Shown in pieces: positions 9,870 through 21,114 of a stretch of DNA of 64,000 bases (position 1 is its first letter; each line of letters begins with the position of its first letter). The DNA is from Thysanoteuthis rhombus (taxonomy: Eukaryota > Mollusca > Cephalopoda > Oegopsida > Thysanoteuthidae): positions 20,804,619 to 20,868,618 of the forward strand of contig OY735219.1 in the NCBI GenBank assembly GCA_963457665.1. Reading direction: 5' to 3'. Below the pieces are notes generated by a model that was given only the letters and a program-made list of their open reading frames with translations, was not told where the DNA came from and did no database searches. Both the position numbers and the translations under genes were made by a program.

Positions 9870-10855
9870 AGGGATAGGTACTACAACCATTTTATTGGTT
9901 CTATCTTTTTTTTAGTTATTTGTTGTTTTGTTTTTTATCCATTAACAAAAACAGATGAGGAAATTCGATAAGTGTTTTTTTTGTACGACTTTGTCGTATT
10001 GTTTTTACTTTTCAAATTGTTCTTGACAACTAGTTGTTTTATTTTTGGTAAATTTACTAAAATTTCCTTTGTTAAATTTTTCTTTAGTAATATTTTATTT
10101 ACTTAAAAAAAAAACCCTAATGTATTCCTTCCTATCAAGCAACTCAAAACAAAAAATCGAAATGAAGTTAAAAACTAAGTCAAAAATAATTTTAAAAATA
10201 TTGTCTAATTCTTGTTTGAATTGTAAAATATTTGTTTATTCAACCTTTGTTTATTTCTATAATTCAATTTTTACGTCATTCTATGTCGTTTATAGATGAT
10301 GTCATAATGTATAAACACAGCGTGAATACAGTGAAAGATACACGGCACAAACTATTCGTTCTAACGGCACATCTACACCTTCCAAATCTCACGTATTTTG
10401 ATCCTTTCTCAAGCTCACATGCTTGAAAGGAAAATTCTCACGCAATTTATAAAAAAAGTGTTAGATTTATTAAAAGAATCTTTATAAATCAAATCTATGT
10501 GCCTCTAACATCCTTCTCCGTATTTACGATAATAATACGTATTCAACATCGAATTCCACAATTAGTTCGAGTGATAAAAACGTACATAAAATATGAATTA
10601 GGAAAATGAGAAGTTTATCAGTTCAAATTTTCATTTACTAGACATATTTTATTCATATTTTCAAAATTCTTCTATTTCAACTGAAAACTCCCCTAAATGC
10701 TCCAAATACATTTTCTATCTAATAGAATCTAAATTTATCCAAGTTATTCTAAAAATAATTTATACTTTTATTTTCTACGTAAGTTGGTAAACTTTTCAAG
10801 TATTCCGAAATTCTCTCATCTACACAATTTCAAAAGTAAAGACCACATACAAAAA
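9870..10855. other. AT-rich stretch without recognised features
   Basis: T- and A-rich sequence with chance Phe/Lys-rich ORFs (10045-10426). Confidence 0.55.
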
Positions 10856-10864
10856 CCTCTGAAA

Positions 10865-11170
10865 AATTTTGAAATTGGGGGAGGGGTATGCTTCTAGGAT
10901 AGTCATGGGGGCATACTCCCCCCCCCCCAAGATTTTAGAGAATAGACAACACTTCATTTAAGTGGGCCTGAAACGCAATTTTTTAGCCAATATTAGATGC
11001 ATAGTTTTCCAATTTATGGGGGGTGGGATATGACTACCCTAGACTATCCTTCTCACTATAATCCAATCAGATGCTAGTCATTCTGTGACTCTAGTTGACA
11101 TTTCAACTTCTCAGCACAAAAAAAAAAAAAAATCAGATGGGAAATGGTGAAGGGGAGGGGTTTGGGGGAT
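10865..11170. other. G-run / C-run rich stretch
   Basis: Holds GGGGGAGGGG, a C-run of 12 (10918-10929), GGGGGGTGGG and GGGGAGGGG within 300 bp. TATGCTTCTAGGATAGTCAT (10887) is echoed by TATGACTACCCTAGACTATCC (11028), suggesting a degenerate local repeat. Confidence 0.5.
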
Positions 11171-11299
11171 ATTGAGTCCCTAATCACAAACCCGTGCTCA
11201 GAATGCCCATGTGTGATGGTTGTTTGTCATAGATCGGGGTAGATTCAGCTACGGGCAACTTCTATTATCGAAGTTTAGTGAGCATAGATTGACCATCAC

Positions 11300-11720
11300 A
11301 AACACTGCTTTTCATGATTTTACTGAATAGGATGACAGAACAACTACTTTACTCAATATATCCTGAATCACATTGCGGATTCAAGCAAAGGTGAGGTACC
11401 ATGGATATAAAATTTTGCCATTAGACAGATCCAAGAGAAGTACCAAGATCAAAACAAGGACTTCTTAATAGTTTTTATCGATTTGACCAAAGCATTCGAT
11501 AGTATCAGTCATGATGGCCTGTGGATGATCTTACAAAAATTCACTTGCCCAGATAAATTTGTGACAATTTGTTGGCTATAGTGCAGGAGTGCGGACAGTC
11601 ATCTCAAGGAATAGCAAGGGGGGAGTTCTATTTACAGTGTAACTTTAATGACAGACTGAACCTTAATTTCTATCATTTGCAGGCCCAAACACACCAACAG
11701 GACATGCCTGTGTAGCGCCT
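11300..11720 (+). mobile_element. Jockey/CR1-like LINE reverse-transcriptase fragment
   Basis: The plus strand encodes LLNRMTEQLLYSIYPESHCG, then in another frame DFLIVFIDLTKAFDSISHDG and LWMILQKFTCPDKFV. The FIDLTKAFDS run is the conserved RT motif of this clade (usually FVDLTKAFDT), and HCGF corresponds to the QCGF block before it. A stop after FKQR and frameshifts mark it as dead. Confidence 0.82.
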
Positions 11721-12199
11721 CATAAAAAAATCGCAAAATCACAAAAATTTTGTTATTAAAATATCAAGGAAGCCTCAATAATGAGCTTCACAAGGAAGCA
11801 ACCAAATACTTTGAAATCGTACTTTCATATGAATGATGGAAAGTAAAGGTCCAGTTTAGCATTATGATTACAATGTAAACAGAACTTCCCCCAATACTTT
11901 TTAAATTAACTTTCTTCAAAACTGACAAATTTCCCGAGGAAACAAAGGTCTTACATATTGAAAAAAACAGAAAATTACACGCAAAAAAAAAAAATTGTGA
12001 GAGGTGGACCTTCATACTTATGTAGTACCATTTTATGTTTGATTCTGTGTTTATCATTTATCTTTTTATTTGTATTGTGATCATATCAAAATATAACTGT
12101 TGTCATTGTAGTGGTATTAGTAGTAGAAGTAGAAGAACAACAACTGTACCCATTAAAAGATGGTGAAGGGTTCTACGCTTGTTTTATATTTATATATGC

Positions 12200-12605
12200 A
12201 AGTGTTTGTTTTTTTGTTCCAGCTCTCCTGGCCCTACTGTTTTGTCTACAGACTTGAAATTTGGCATCAGTACTCCAATGAGCCTTTTCTTTTAACCTTT
12301 TTTTGCCCTCTATTCTGATGGGTTTATTGATAACATCTAGAACCTGGAGAATCTAGATGTTTGGAAAACATCAGTGATGTCATAAATAGAATCTATTCTG
12401 ACCATATTTATTCTTTGATGGAATTTTTTTTACATGACCTCTAATTTTAACGCTCAGCATCATCATCAGTCTTTTAACGTCTGTCATTAGACATAGACCT
12501 TCCCCAAGATTCGCAACAATTCTCTATCATGGATGTCGCAAAAATTTTAATGCTAGAGTTGTTCAGTTATTGACTGTAACGTTAAGTTATCATTATTATT
12601 ACAAC
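12200..12605 (+). repeat. dispersed repeat, partner of 58.5 kb, interrupted by a LINE 3' end
   Basis: Shares CTCCTGGC..TAC..TTTTGTCTACA.ACTTGAAA, ..GATAACAT.TAGA...GAATCTAGATGTTT, ACA(T/C)CAGTGATGTCATA.AT and GATTATTGACTGT-like blocks with 58497-58830. The copy here is split at ~12462. Confidence 0.75.
12455..12545 (-). mobile_element. RTE-like LINE 3'-end fragment with target-site duplication
   Basis: The minus strand ends in (GAT)n preceded by ACGTTAAAAG and by the GTCTATGTCTAATGACAGACG segment typical of the local RTE tails. It is bracketed by ATTTTAACGCT (12447-12457) and ATTTTAATGCT (12546-12556). The partner repeat at 58.7 kb has only one such site, so this is a small 5'-truncated insertion. 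Confidence 0.72.
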
Positions 12606-14060
12606 TTAGCATTGATGTTTGTCTGTGATACTTCTAGAACACTTTCCCTTGCTCTGTTCATGCTGTTATTACAATGTTTCCTGCTTTATCATTTACTGCA
12701 AAAGTTGACAGCTCTATGAATGCCAAAAACTTTTCCATTCAGAGTGAATTTGAATTGGTTCATAGAGTTCATAAGAAATGAAGGATTGAGAGAGTGGGCA
12801 AAGAGGAATATTTTGCAAATTAGGAACCTAAGTCATTTATTTAATGTCTCGTATTGTAAACGTAGAGTTATGATCTATAAAACACAAAAAGATACGCACT
12901 TCTTGGATACAAATGAAAATGTTGCAAAGATCAAGAAAACCAGTCTGTTCATTTTAAGAGAGTCCTTTTTGTTCTTCTTTTACTTTTTTTTTTGTCAATT
13001 GGAAACAAATGATTTATTACAGAAACAGATATTGCCAAATGCTATCAAAAATTGTGTAAACATCGTCACAGTTTTTGAACAGTTTGTTTTTTGATGGGTC
13101 TTTCAATGACAGTTACCATCTTAGCATTTGAAACTTATTACTTTCTATTGAATCCTTCTTCATATCTTACTTCTTAATTTTATTATCATTTTTGTTTCTC
13201 TTCAGTTTAACTCTACAACCAACTTTGGCTTGCAAAGATATTATGATATTACTAATAAATACTCATTGCTTTACAAACAGTATGCCCAAAGCTGTCTGTT
13301 TCAGTATGCTTACACACTGATTTGAAAGGTAAGCGCAAGGTATTATTATCCAAAGTTCTTTTATTCCTTTTGTATTGAAGTTGAAACAACAAAAAGCTTA
13401 GATGTACACCGGTTGGCCTTAGGCTTTGTTGACATAGGATTACATAAAGTGGATGTGGGTCATTATCCCGAGTGGAGAAAAATCTGAATGAAATAAAAAT
13501 GATTTTCTTCTGTTGCATTGTAATGAAGGGATGGGAGGAGGTCTTACATTAGAAAAAATATTTCCACTAATGTTGCTCATGCCTTTTATTTGTCATTTAT
13601 TTTAAAAAAAGTTTGTGTAAATAAATTTTTTTTTTTTTTTTTTTTTTTTTTCAATTTTTCGGACCTCTGATTATACACAATATTTTCACTTGGCCGAAAG
13701 CGGGGAAGTGGATCTTGGGCACAACACTTTCTCTACACCAAGGTCCAGCTGGTGCATCATACACAGACCTAGAAGGCAAAAGGGGGTCTTAAGACTTTCT
13801 TGTCAAAACTTTGGAATCAACATGATATATTCATTAATAAAATAGGTTGAGTATCATTTACCGGCAAGTGAATGTACTAAAAGGGTTATAGCAGATGTAA
13901 ACAGGATAACTAAAGGATGAGGGTATTCGTGATGTGGATGAGTGTAGGGGGGGGGGAACAGCTTTGCACTCACTTCTAAAATTCTTTTTGGTGGGGCCCT
14001 GTGTCCAGGCAAAGCAGCTTATGAAGCTGGTAAGGCCATCTGCCATATTGAATAGACATA
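12560..14060. other. no recognised gene; T-tract and AT-rich DNA
   Basis: Includes a 124-codon plus ORF (12720-13094) without a recognisable motif, with T-rich encoded Phe runs at its end, probably chance. A poly(T) tract lies at 13626-13652. An 88-codon minus ORF (13252-13518) likewise has no support. Confidence 0.5.
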
Positions 14061-14067
14061 CAAAATT

Positions 14068-14500
14068 AGAAACCTTAAACCAAAACTGTCAGCAAAACAA
14101 AATGAATTTCTTCAGTTTTCAGGTCAGTCCAGCTGGCTAAGTAGACATGTATGTATCACAAATACAGGCCACACCAATGGAGCTAGAGAGTTGAAAATTT
14201 AAACATTTACTCCTTATGTCTATAGAAAACATTTTTTTTTTTTTTTCAAATCCTCCCAATGGGTTTTGAGGTGGGGGGTTCAGTTTGCAATGTAAGTTCT
14301 TACTAAATTAGTCCCTACTTTGTGCATGCTTGTTTTGTTCTGTTTTGTTTTAATGATTACTGCCCAACAAAAGGTGAAAAAGTTGAACTTACTCTTTGAT
14401 CATCCCTTCCAATGTTTCAATTTATCACCCCCAACATGGCATGCTTTCAAAAGACATGGGTTGTGTGATGGTTTTTATTGAGTGACTACCCAGACCTGTC
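14068..14500 (+). repeat. ~430-bp dispersed repeat family A, copy 1
   Basis: Starts near AAACCAAAACTGTCAG, then TCCAGCTGGCTA, CACACCAATGGAGCTAGAG, TTGAAAATTTAAACATTTAC, GGTTTTGAGG.GGGG..TTCA.TTTGCAATGTAAGTT, GCCCAACAAAAGGTGA and ends GAGTGACTACCCAGACCTGT. The same order of blocks recurs at 21.9, 25.2, 43.8, 54.0, 55.7, 57.0, 57.4 and 61.4 kb. It has no coding capacity and no clear A/B boxes; class unknown. Confidence 0.85.
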
Positions 14501-15800
14501 TTTCTGTTGTACATTTATTCAACTCAATTTAAGTATTTGGTTGATGGATATCCACATCTCTAAATTGGCAGTCCTCCCATACTACAAAAGTCTTAACTTA
14601 CACTTTTGCATTCATATCAAATATAAACTCAATGTGGTTGTTTTACACATAATAAATTTGTACAAAATAACAGCTGTGCCTACAATGAAGTCCTCATCAG
14701 ATGTCATGTACGCTGAAGTCAAATTGGCAATGAAATCTTGGCATCAAACTTTGATGGGAAGTATCTTGGACATATTTTTCCAGCTTATGTTGATATGCCA
14801 AGATGATACTATCCATAGAGAAACTTTTAATTCAATAAAGCTATGGTAATTTCATTTATATTACTTACAAAACAAAAACATTTTATAGCTTTCAGTCATT
14901 ATTAAAAATTGAATTCTCAACATTAGACTGTGTGTTTTGTTCTACGCTGAGTAAATAAAAAGGAAAAAATATAGTTCCAAAGAAGTGGATTGAGAAAAGT
15001 GTCCCTGTAATGCTGTCTTGAAATAACCCACATGTGCAACTGAATCTGTTGTTAATCCTCAATTATCCTATGTCATCCTGGATCCTATGTCCTACCAATG
15101 AACAAATGTATACTGATGCAGACACACAACACTCTGAATTGTTAGAATTTGGTGAAGCTAGTAGAAAAAGACAATCAAAAAACCTAAAACATAAACTCTA
15201 TTTTTCTATTTAAGGATTAGAATGAAGCATCTGTCATATCTGCAGATGGTTATTATTTTGTAAAGAAAAGAGAAATTGAGACATATTTTTAATCAGCAAA
15301 GTAATTGGAATGGTTTTTATGTGAAATGCAAATATTTCCTCTAAAAAAGGGGTGATGTTGTGTTAACTAATTCAGGCTAGGAGAGAACATAGGTGCTCTT
15401 TGAATCTGGTTGCTATTTTGAGTACATAATGAGGTCACATGACCGTTATATTTGCCATAAATGAAATCCATATCTCATAACCTTCAAAATGATATATGAC
15501 TTCACAGGGGCTCTTAGAAAATGAGAAAACTTAAATACAATCATTATGTCATTGCTTTGTAACCCTTAAGAAATCTCAGTTCTGAATGAATTAATTGTTT
15601 ACAAGCTTCCATAGAAATGTAAAGATGTAATCCTGTTTTCATTGTGCAACCATAAGTGTTCTCCAAAAACAGAGGTAGACCCCTTATGAAAGGAGGTGAG
15701 CATCTTGTGACAGTTATTTTTTCTTGGTTCTTGTATATAGCATTTTACTTGTATGGTTGTTCACTATAAAGAGTTATAAAAGTAAGCTGCTTGCCTGTTA
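14501..15800. other. no recognised gene
   Basis: A 123-codon plus ORF (14478-14849) begins in the end of repeat family A and has no known motif. The rest is AT-rich and unremarkable. Confidence 0.5.
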
Positions 15801-15814
15801 TCGTTAACCACTTA

Positions 15815-16165
15815 AAAAGGTAAAGGTCCAGCGCCCCACCTCCATCTCTTAAGAAGCAACTCCAATAGAGTACAGCGGCCGGTGATTAAGTTCTGGTTTC
15901 CGTTGCATGCATCAGCTTAGGGATCCTATCAAGTTTTATTTGGTGAAGACCTGCAAGTTTTTATGACCATCCCCTTGGCAAAATGCAAGTCCATCTCCCT
16001 CCCCCAATCACAAAGCTTAAAGTGTATTCAATTAGCTGCAGACTGCACAGGGAATTTTTTCCTTATGTAGAGTTATTCCACACTTTTTGCTCACATCAGG
16101 AATCGAACCTAGGACCATCTGCATATGAGAATGACATAAAAACCAATACACTATTCAAGCGAACA
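15815..16165 (-). repeat. tRNA-derived SINE, copy 1
   Basis: On the minus strand a tRNA-like head includes a perfect B box GGTTCGATTCC (16109-16099) and an A-box-like TGAATAGTGTATTGG. Its body (CTTATG..., TCAATTAGCTGCAGACTGCA region) is shared with the copy at 16415-16725 in the same orientation. Confidence 0.78.
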
Positions 16166-16414
16166 TTTTTAGAAGAATTTTTGAGAAATTGTTAATTAGT
16201 CCATGACTTGTCATTTTACTAATGATTATTACAAGTGTATAGCAAAAGGCTCTGCTAATGGTTGCTACTGACACTACAGACACAGTTGGTTGGGTGAGGA
16301 AAGAAAATAAACTTGATGATAGTTTAATGAAAGGGTAGGAAGAAAAAGGGGACAAAAAGTTGAGTAGTTTGATAAGAGAGTTGGGAGAGCCTGATTGATG
16401 CTGCTAATATTATA

Positions 16415-16725
16415 TGTGACAACTCCCAACGGACTATGGAAGCCAATGACGAAGTTCTATTTTATGTGTCAGTCAAGTGGTACTTGCAATCTGATCAAAA
16501 CCAGGACTTCATACCTACAAGCTTTCATGACAATCCTCTTGAATGAAAGTCTACTGAAGGAATAGCTCCAGCCTGATTACACAGCTTAAAATGCATACAA
16601 TCAGCTGCTGAGTGCATAAGGAAATTTGTCCTTATGAACAATTTTTGTACGATGAATTGAACCCAGGACTTTCTGCATCTGAGACAGACATGCTAACAAT
16701 TACACTATTCAATCATCACCCGCTT
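16415..16725 (-). repeat. tRNA-derived SINE, copy 2
   Basis: Same family and orientation as the 15.8-16.2 kb copy. The body shares ACAGCTTAAA.TG.AT.CAAT.AGCTGC and CCTTATG. The tRNA-like head has B box GGGTTCAATTC (16664-16654) and TGAATAGTGTAATTGTTAGC as A-box region. Confidence 0.75.
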
Positions 16726-17109
16726 AGCCCAATACTAAAACATGGCCATTATCAAATTAAATGTAGACTTTGAAGACCAGAATTCTCACCTCCCTCAAGA
16801 TTTCTCTTCGTTGGTTGTATAAATTTGTCTATGACTTTCTTTCTGCAACAAAAATGGAAAGCACCACTTTTGCCAGAGGTCTCGTTGTGGATGCCAGGTC
16901 TTCTTGTGATTCCTTACCAAATCCTCATGTTGTTTGTCCCTCAACTTTTCTTGTCTGGACATCTTAATCATTTGCCGAACATCCATTGTTCTTTACCCGT
17001 TTGTTTAAGGAAGAACTAGATTTCCTTCATTGCCAGCTGGGGAAAAGGAAAAAGAAACACAAATTTTATATACATATATGTTTCATTATATTAAAGTAAA
17101 AGATATTAT

Positions 17110-17335
17110 AGAAGTAATCAAGTGACGAAAATTGAGACGGGCTGGATATATAGCAAGTACAAATGATGCTAAAAGTTACTGGTGGCCGATAATAACAAAT
17201 GCAGTAGGAGAAGACCAGACATAAGATGGAGAGATGATATAGAAAGGTTTGCTGGTAAAATATGGCACAGGTTTGCACAGTCATGGTCAAAATGGAATAA
17301 GCTGGGAAAGGCCTTTGATGATGATGATGTATTTC
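17110..17335 (+). mobile_element. RTE-like LINE 3' end
   Basis: Encodes RRAGYIASTNDA, then after a frameshift RRPDIRWRDDIERFAGKIWH and RFAQSWSKWNKLGKAF, ending in (GAT)n. The RRPxxRWRDDI...W...A motif is the conserved C-terminus of RTE-type reverse transcriptases. Confidence 0.88.
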
Positions 17336-17989
17336 ATTTTGAATATCATTTCTTTGTTAGCTCTTTTAAAACATTCAATATCACTATACATGTATATAAT
17401 GGAGTAAGAATTTGTTACACAAACACAGATATGTTTCTGCTCTGTTTGAGCTTATTCAGGTGAATGATTTAGCTTATTTGGCATTCTTATTTAGGACATT
17501 TGGAGGGGGAGTCTATTTCTCTTGGTGGTAGGATCTTCCTTTAATTCTATTTATTTATATTTTTGTTTAGTGGTTGGCCATTGCTTGCTTGCTGTATTTT
17601 TAGTTTTATTTAATGGGATTTCATGTCTGTTGGTGGTTATAAATTACAAACCAGGAGGGTATGGTATGGCTATTTTCATTATCAGTAAGTGGTTGATCTC
17701 TCAGTTCTTTTGTGGTTTGTTTCAGCTCTGAGAGTTTTTATTCTCACTTGAATCTGTTTCCCAATGTTAAAGCACACTTTTATATGATCTTAATTTTATT
17801 TTAGGTTTGGGTGGGTTGGGGTCTGTTTCCACATGTCCAAGATAATTATGCTGATTGGATTGTTCTTCAAAGTGGGTATGTGAATAAGATATCTATGGTC
17901 GTTATTGAGTCACGTTTGTTTATAGAGATTTGGAGCCATGTTGGCATTTTAACATTATTTAATTTTTTCTGTCTAATAATTCTGTTTTC

Positions 17990-19545
17990 TGTTCTTTATG
18001 TTCTGATGGCAAAAACGTAGATTTCAAATTTCTCATTTAGGCATGGTAACATAGGGTTTCAATATTTTGGCATATATTTTGTTTTAATATTTTCCATTTT
18101 ACTGTAGGTTTGAGTTTGCTATCAATCAGTCTCCAATGATTTGTTGACAGTGTTGCACCATTTTTTTTATTTTTTGTTTGTAAATTATGATATATGGTTG
18201 GATAATCTTAGTCTAAAGGTTATTTCCGATATTCCTTTATTTTAATTCACTTATAAAGGTTTTTTTCTTGGGTTGATTTTTCAGCTTGGTATACAATATT
18301 CAATTTTAGATTATTGTTTTGCAAAGGGCATCTGTTTTTATTTGTGTGATTGCAGTCTGGTTTATTTGTGCTCTCTTCTTTAGTATTAATTCTCATTCCT
18401 CCATTATGTTTTGTAATGAGTTTAGCAAAATTTTTCATACGACTATAGCTGATTTTCAGTTTGTTCTTGTTAAATATTTTACTCTGTTGGTTGCTTGAGT
18501 GGGAAAATGTTTTCCTATTAATTGAATGAATACTTTTCCAATGTTAATGTTTACTTGAAGGGTTGAATGGTGATGTATACCAGATGATTTTCCTACCTCT
18601 ACTTTTGTTGTTGCTATGTTTTAATCTATTGGATTTAACTTTTTTATCATATAAAGCTAGTTTTGGTAAAACCGCTATTCTTTAGGGCTGAAGTACATCC
18701 ATTTCTAACATTATTGAATATTGTTTCATTTGAAGGATTATGCATTAGTCTAGTTTCTATTGATTTGGGGATCGTCTTAATAATTTTATTTGGGTGATTA
18801 GATTTTGTGTTAATATATTTAATTGCAGAATTTTCTTTCCTACATGGTTTATGGGTGTTATTATTTAAATCAAAAGTGACATCTAAAAAATGTAGAATTT
18901 TAACATTTGCCTTGATTTCAACTTCAAAGTTCAGTTTTTTCATTTTTCTTATGATGTATTTTTAATTTTTTCGCATTTTTGCATGTTGCTGTTTTCTACA
19001 AATTAGTTGGCCGTCGTCCAGTACAGTCCTATGATTTTAGAATCTAGTTTTCTGGTGAGGCTACATACAATATACAAACCAATTAGGTCCAACATTTCTG
19101 CTGAATCGAGATTGCCCAAAGAAACATCAAAACTGCAAATGTCTGTATTTTTAGTCCATTGTTCTTGATTGTGGAATAGTACCGTCTGCCTACAGTGTTT
19201 GATTATTTCTATATTTCTGTTGTTGATATTTGTAAAGATTTTTGAAAATTCCATGACTCCCTCAAAGATCATGATGTCGAATTGTACAAAAGCAGAGGTA
19301 TTTTTCTTCTTGATATTGCTCAACTAGGTAATGGCCTCATTGGTATTAATCCATTGGTTTAGCTGCAGTTGTTTGATGTTATTGTTTATGTCTTCTAATA
19401 TTTTCTTACTAATTTTTCCTATCTGTGATTTATTGGGGTTAATGAGTCTACTTGGTGGGTTTGTTTATGAAGTCTGTTTTGTGGTCCTTCATGTGTATGT
19501 ATGTATCATTTCTTTTAGTTTTCCTGCCCCATTCCTGATTTATAT
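17990..19545 (-). mobile_element. Penelope-like retroelement, degraded RT plus GIY-YIG region
   Basis: Read on the minus strand, in order: KSRLINPNKSQIGKISKKIL, LNQWINTNEAIT, SNIKKKNTSAFVQFDIMIFE (RT motif A region), CRQTVLFHNQEQWTK, DVSLGNLDSAEMLDLIGLYI, the catalytic region degraded to GLYWTTAN (family YRDDG), FLDVTFDLNNNTHKPCRKEN, SNHPNKIIKTIPKSIETRL, the linker CNHTNKNRCPL and NIVYQAE, then DSKLKPTVKWKIL from the GIY-YIG endonuclease end (18030-18180). These blocks and their order are those of animal Penelope-like elements, which encode RT and a GIY-YIG nuclease. Several stops and frameshifts, including one at the RT active site, make it non-functional. The 5' side is cut off by an (AT)n tract at 19553. 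Confidence 0.87.
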
Positions 19546-19547
19546 TA

Positions 19548-19549
<2 letters not shown>

Positions 19550-19585
<36 letters not shown>
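19550..19585. repeat. (AT)n microsatellite
   Basis: About 18 AT units at the truncated 5' side of the Penelope-like element. Confidence 0.95.
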
Positions 19586-19587
<2 letters not shown>

Positions 19588-19679
19588 TCACCATCATCAC
19601 TTGGATCATGATGGGGGGGATTTCCTTTTTTTAAATTCGACGATATATTATTAATAAAAGAACAAAAAGTATCCAGGCA

Positions 19680-20110
19680 TTTTGAATCACTTGAGTTTAA
19701 TACCCTTTTTTATTCACTTTGAGCCACCAGGGAAAGAGACCAGAAAGAGAATACTCTTTTCTTACTGATTCAACATCACCATCCCTACCTACCAGCTATG
19801 GGTAAAAGGCAACCAGTCTAGGAAAAGGACAACCCTTATTCAAAAACTTAAAGTGGTTTGACATCCAATTTGATGTCCTTGCGGCATCTCCTGCAGCCAA
19901 GCTGATGCCAGACTGCTTTCCTCTGGACTATATATGCAAGGCCAAGGGTTGGATTCTGATGATTGAGCATACCAAGATCTCCATACACTCCATGCCCTTG
20001 GGGGCATGTTCCATTTTCTGTAGAGACTGAATGGAGGCCATTCATAGTATATTACACCTGAAGAGGGCCGATGAATGAATTGTCCAAAATGCTGTGTGAA
20101 CAACGAAAAC
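19680..20110. repeat. dispersed repeat, partly shared with 2.7 kb
   Basis: Contains the block shared with 2690-2860 (ATCTCCTGCAGCCAAGC...TTTCCTCTGGACT). The rest is moderately GC-richer and ends CCTGAAGAGGGCCGATGAAT...CCAAAATGCTGTGTGAACAACGAAAAC. This resembles, in sequence style, the arms of the adjacent foldback (GATGAAGGCCGTAGAG...GAAA.GTTGTATGAAAAACAACC), so the two may be related repeats. Confidence 0.5.
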
Positions 20111-20230
20111 AATTAACAGTTCAATCGTCCAGAGAACAGTTTAAAACTTGAGAACCAGTTTCGAGGCCTTGATGTAACTTGGCAACATATCAAAGAGGAT
20201 ATTACTGCACATTGGTGAATAGACATTTTT

Positions 20231-20646
20231 GTATTTCTATCAATATTCGGACCATCCTCATCTTGGTTGTTTTTCATACAACTTTTCGGCCGTTGCACTC
20301 TACGGCCTTCATCATTTATCATCTGGTAGGTGTCCACAAGGACACATAGCGTAGTGGTTACAGCATCAGACAAATTACTGCAAGTAATCTGATGGTTCTA
20401 GGTTCAATCCTAGTGTGAGACAATATAATAATACTACTAATGCTAAGAGGGGAGTGCAGTCAATATAACCCCGTCGGATAAATAAAGGGTTTGGTTTGTT
20501 ACTTCCCCACATCTACCAGATGATACCTGATGAAGGCCGTAGAGTGGAATGGTCGAAATGTTGTATGAAAAACAACCAAGATGAGGATGGTCCGTATATT
20601 AATAGAAATAATGATAATACCTCATCTCAAAAATTCAGAGATATAC
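20231..20646 (+). mobile_element. foldback element with a central tRNA-like (Pol III) module
   Basis: Left arm 20232-20333 and right arm 20509-20610 are inverted copies of ~100 bp. Both contain GATGAAGGCCGTAGAGTG and GTTGTATGAAAAACAACC on one strand or the other. Between the arms lies a tRNA-like module (20341-20420). An 11-bp direct repeat TAGACATTTTT at 20220-20230 and 20647-20657 may be the target-site duplication. This combination of SINE-type promoter, inverted arms and direct repeat is unusual. The transcript would fold into a long hairpin capped by the tRNA-like fold. Confidence 0.75.
20341..20420 (+). ncRNA. tRNA-like module inside foldback element
   Basis: A-box-like TAGCGTAGTGGTTA (20347-20360) and a B box one base short, GGTTCAATCC (20401-20410), inside a perfect CTAGG/CCTAG T-stem. 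The middle arm is an extended hairpin: CATCAG (20364) pairs with CTGATG (20389), and ATTACT with AGTAAT around a GCA tip. It is not a functional tRNA gene but fits a SINE head. Confidence 0.7.
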
Positions 20647-20761
20647 TAGACATTTTTCTATAGGGTTACTCAGTCAGCAGTGAGAGACCATTGATCAAGC
20701 TTGTATACTGTATGACTACAATGTTTACAATGACTGAGTCATACCTCCTGTGTCTTGCAGG

Positions 20762-20900
20762 ATTTGTTTGCAAAACATTACATTGCCCAGATCTGCCAGT
20801 ACCCCCTACAGTCCAGATTTGACTCCCTGCAACTTCTGGCTTTTACCCGAAGACATTTCAGAGAGTCGTCATTGGAAGTGACTGTTTAGATAATTAGCTG
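20762..20900 (+). mobile_element. mariner-family transposase C-terminal remnant
   Basis: The plus strand encodes PPYSPDLTPCNFWLLPED, the conserved YSPDLxPxxFxLFP block near the last catalytic residue of mariner transposases. Nothing else of the gene is intact. Confidence 0.8.
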
Positions 20901-21114
20901 AAAGAATGGTTTCGTATTTGATTGTTAACTAAAAGTATAGATACATTTTTCAATTTAGTGAATTAATATTCTTTGTGTAATCATCAAATAAATATTATAC
21001 TTACTTACTAAGCATAAAATATAACCTCCTTACTATCTAATGGAAGGGAGAGAGGCTGATGGCTGCCACTGATACTATAAATGTGATTGAAATGGCTTTA
21101 ATTATGTATATGAC

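Noticed and set aside
12720-13094. A 124-codon ORF as a gene
   Set aside because: Phe/Lys/Asn-rich composition set by AT content, ends in a T-rich run, no splice-site or motif support.
14478-14849. A 123-codon ORF as a gene
   Set aside because: It starts inside repeat family A. The rest has no recognised motif and ordinary AT-rich composition.
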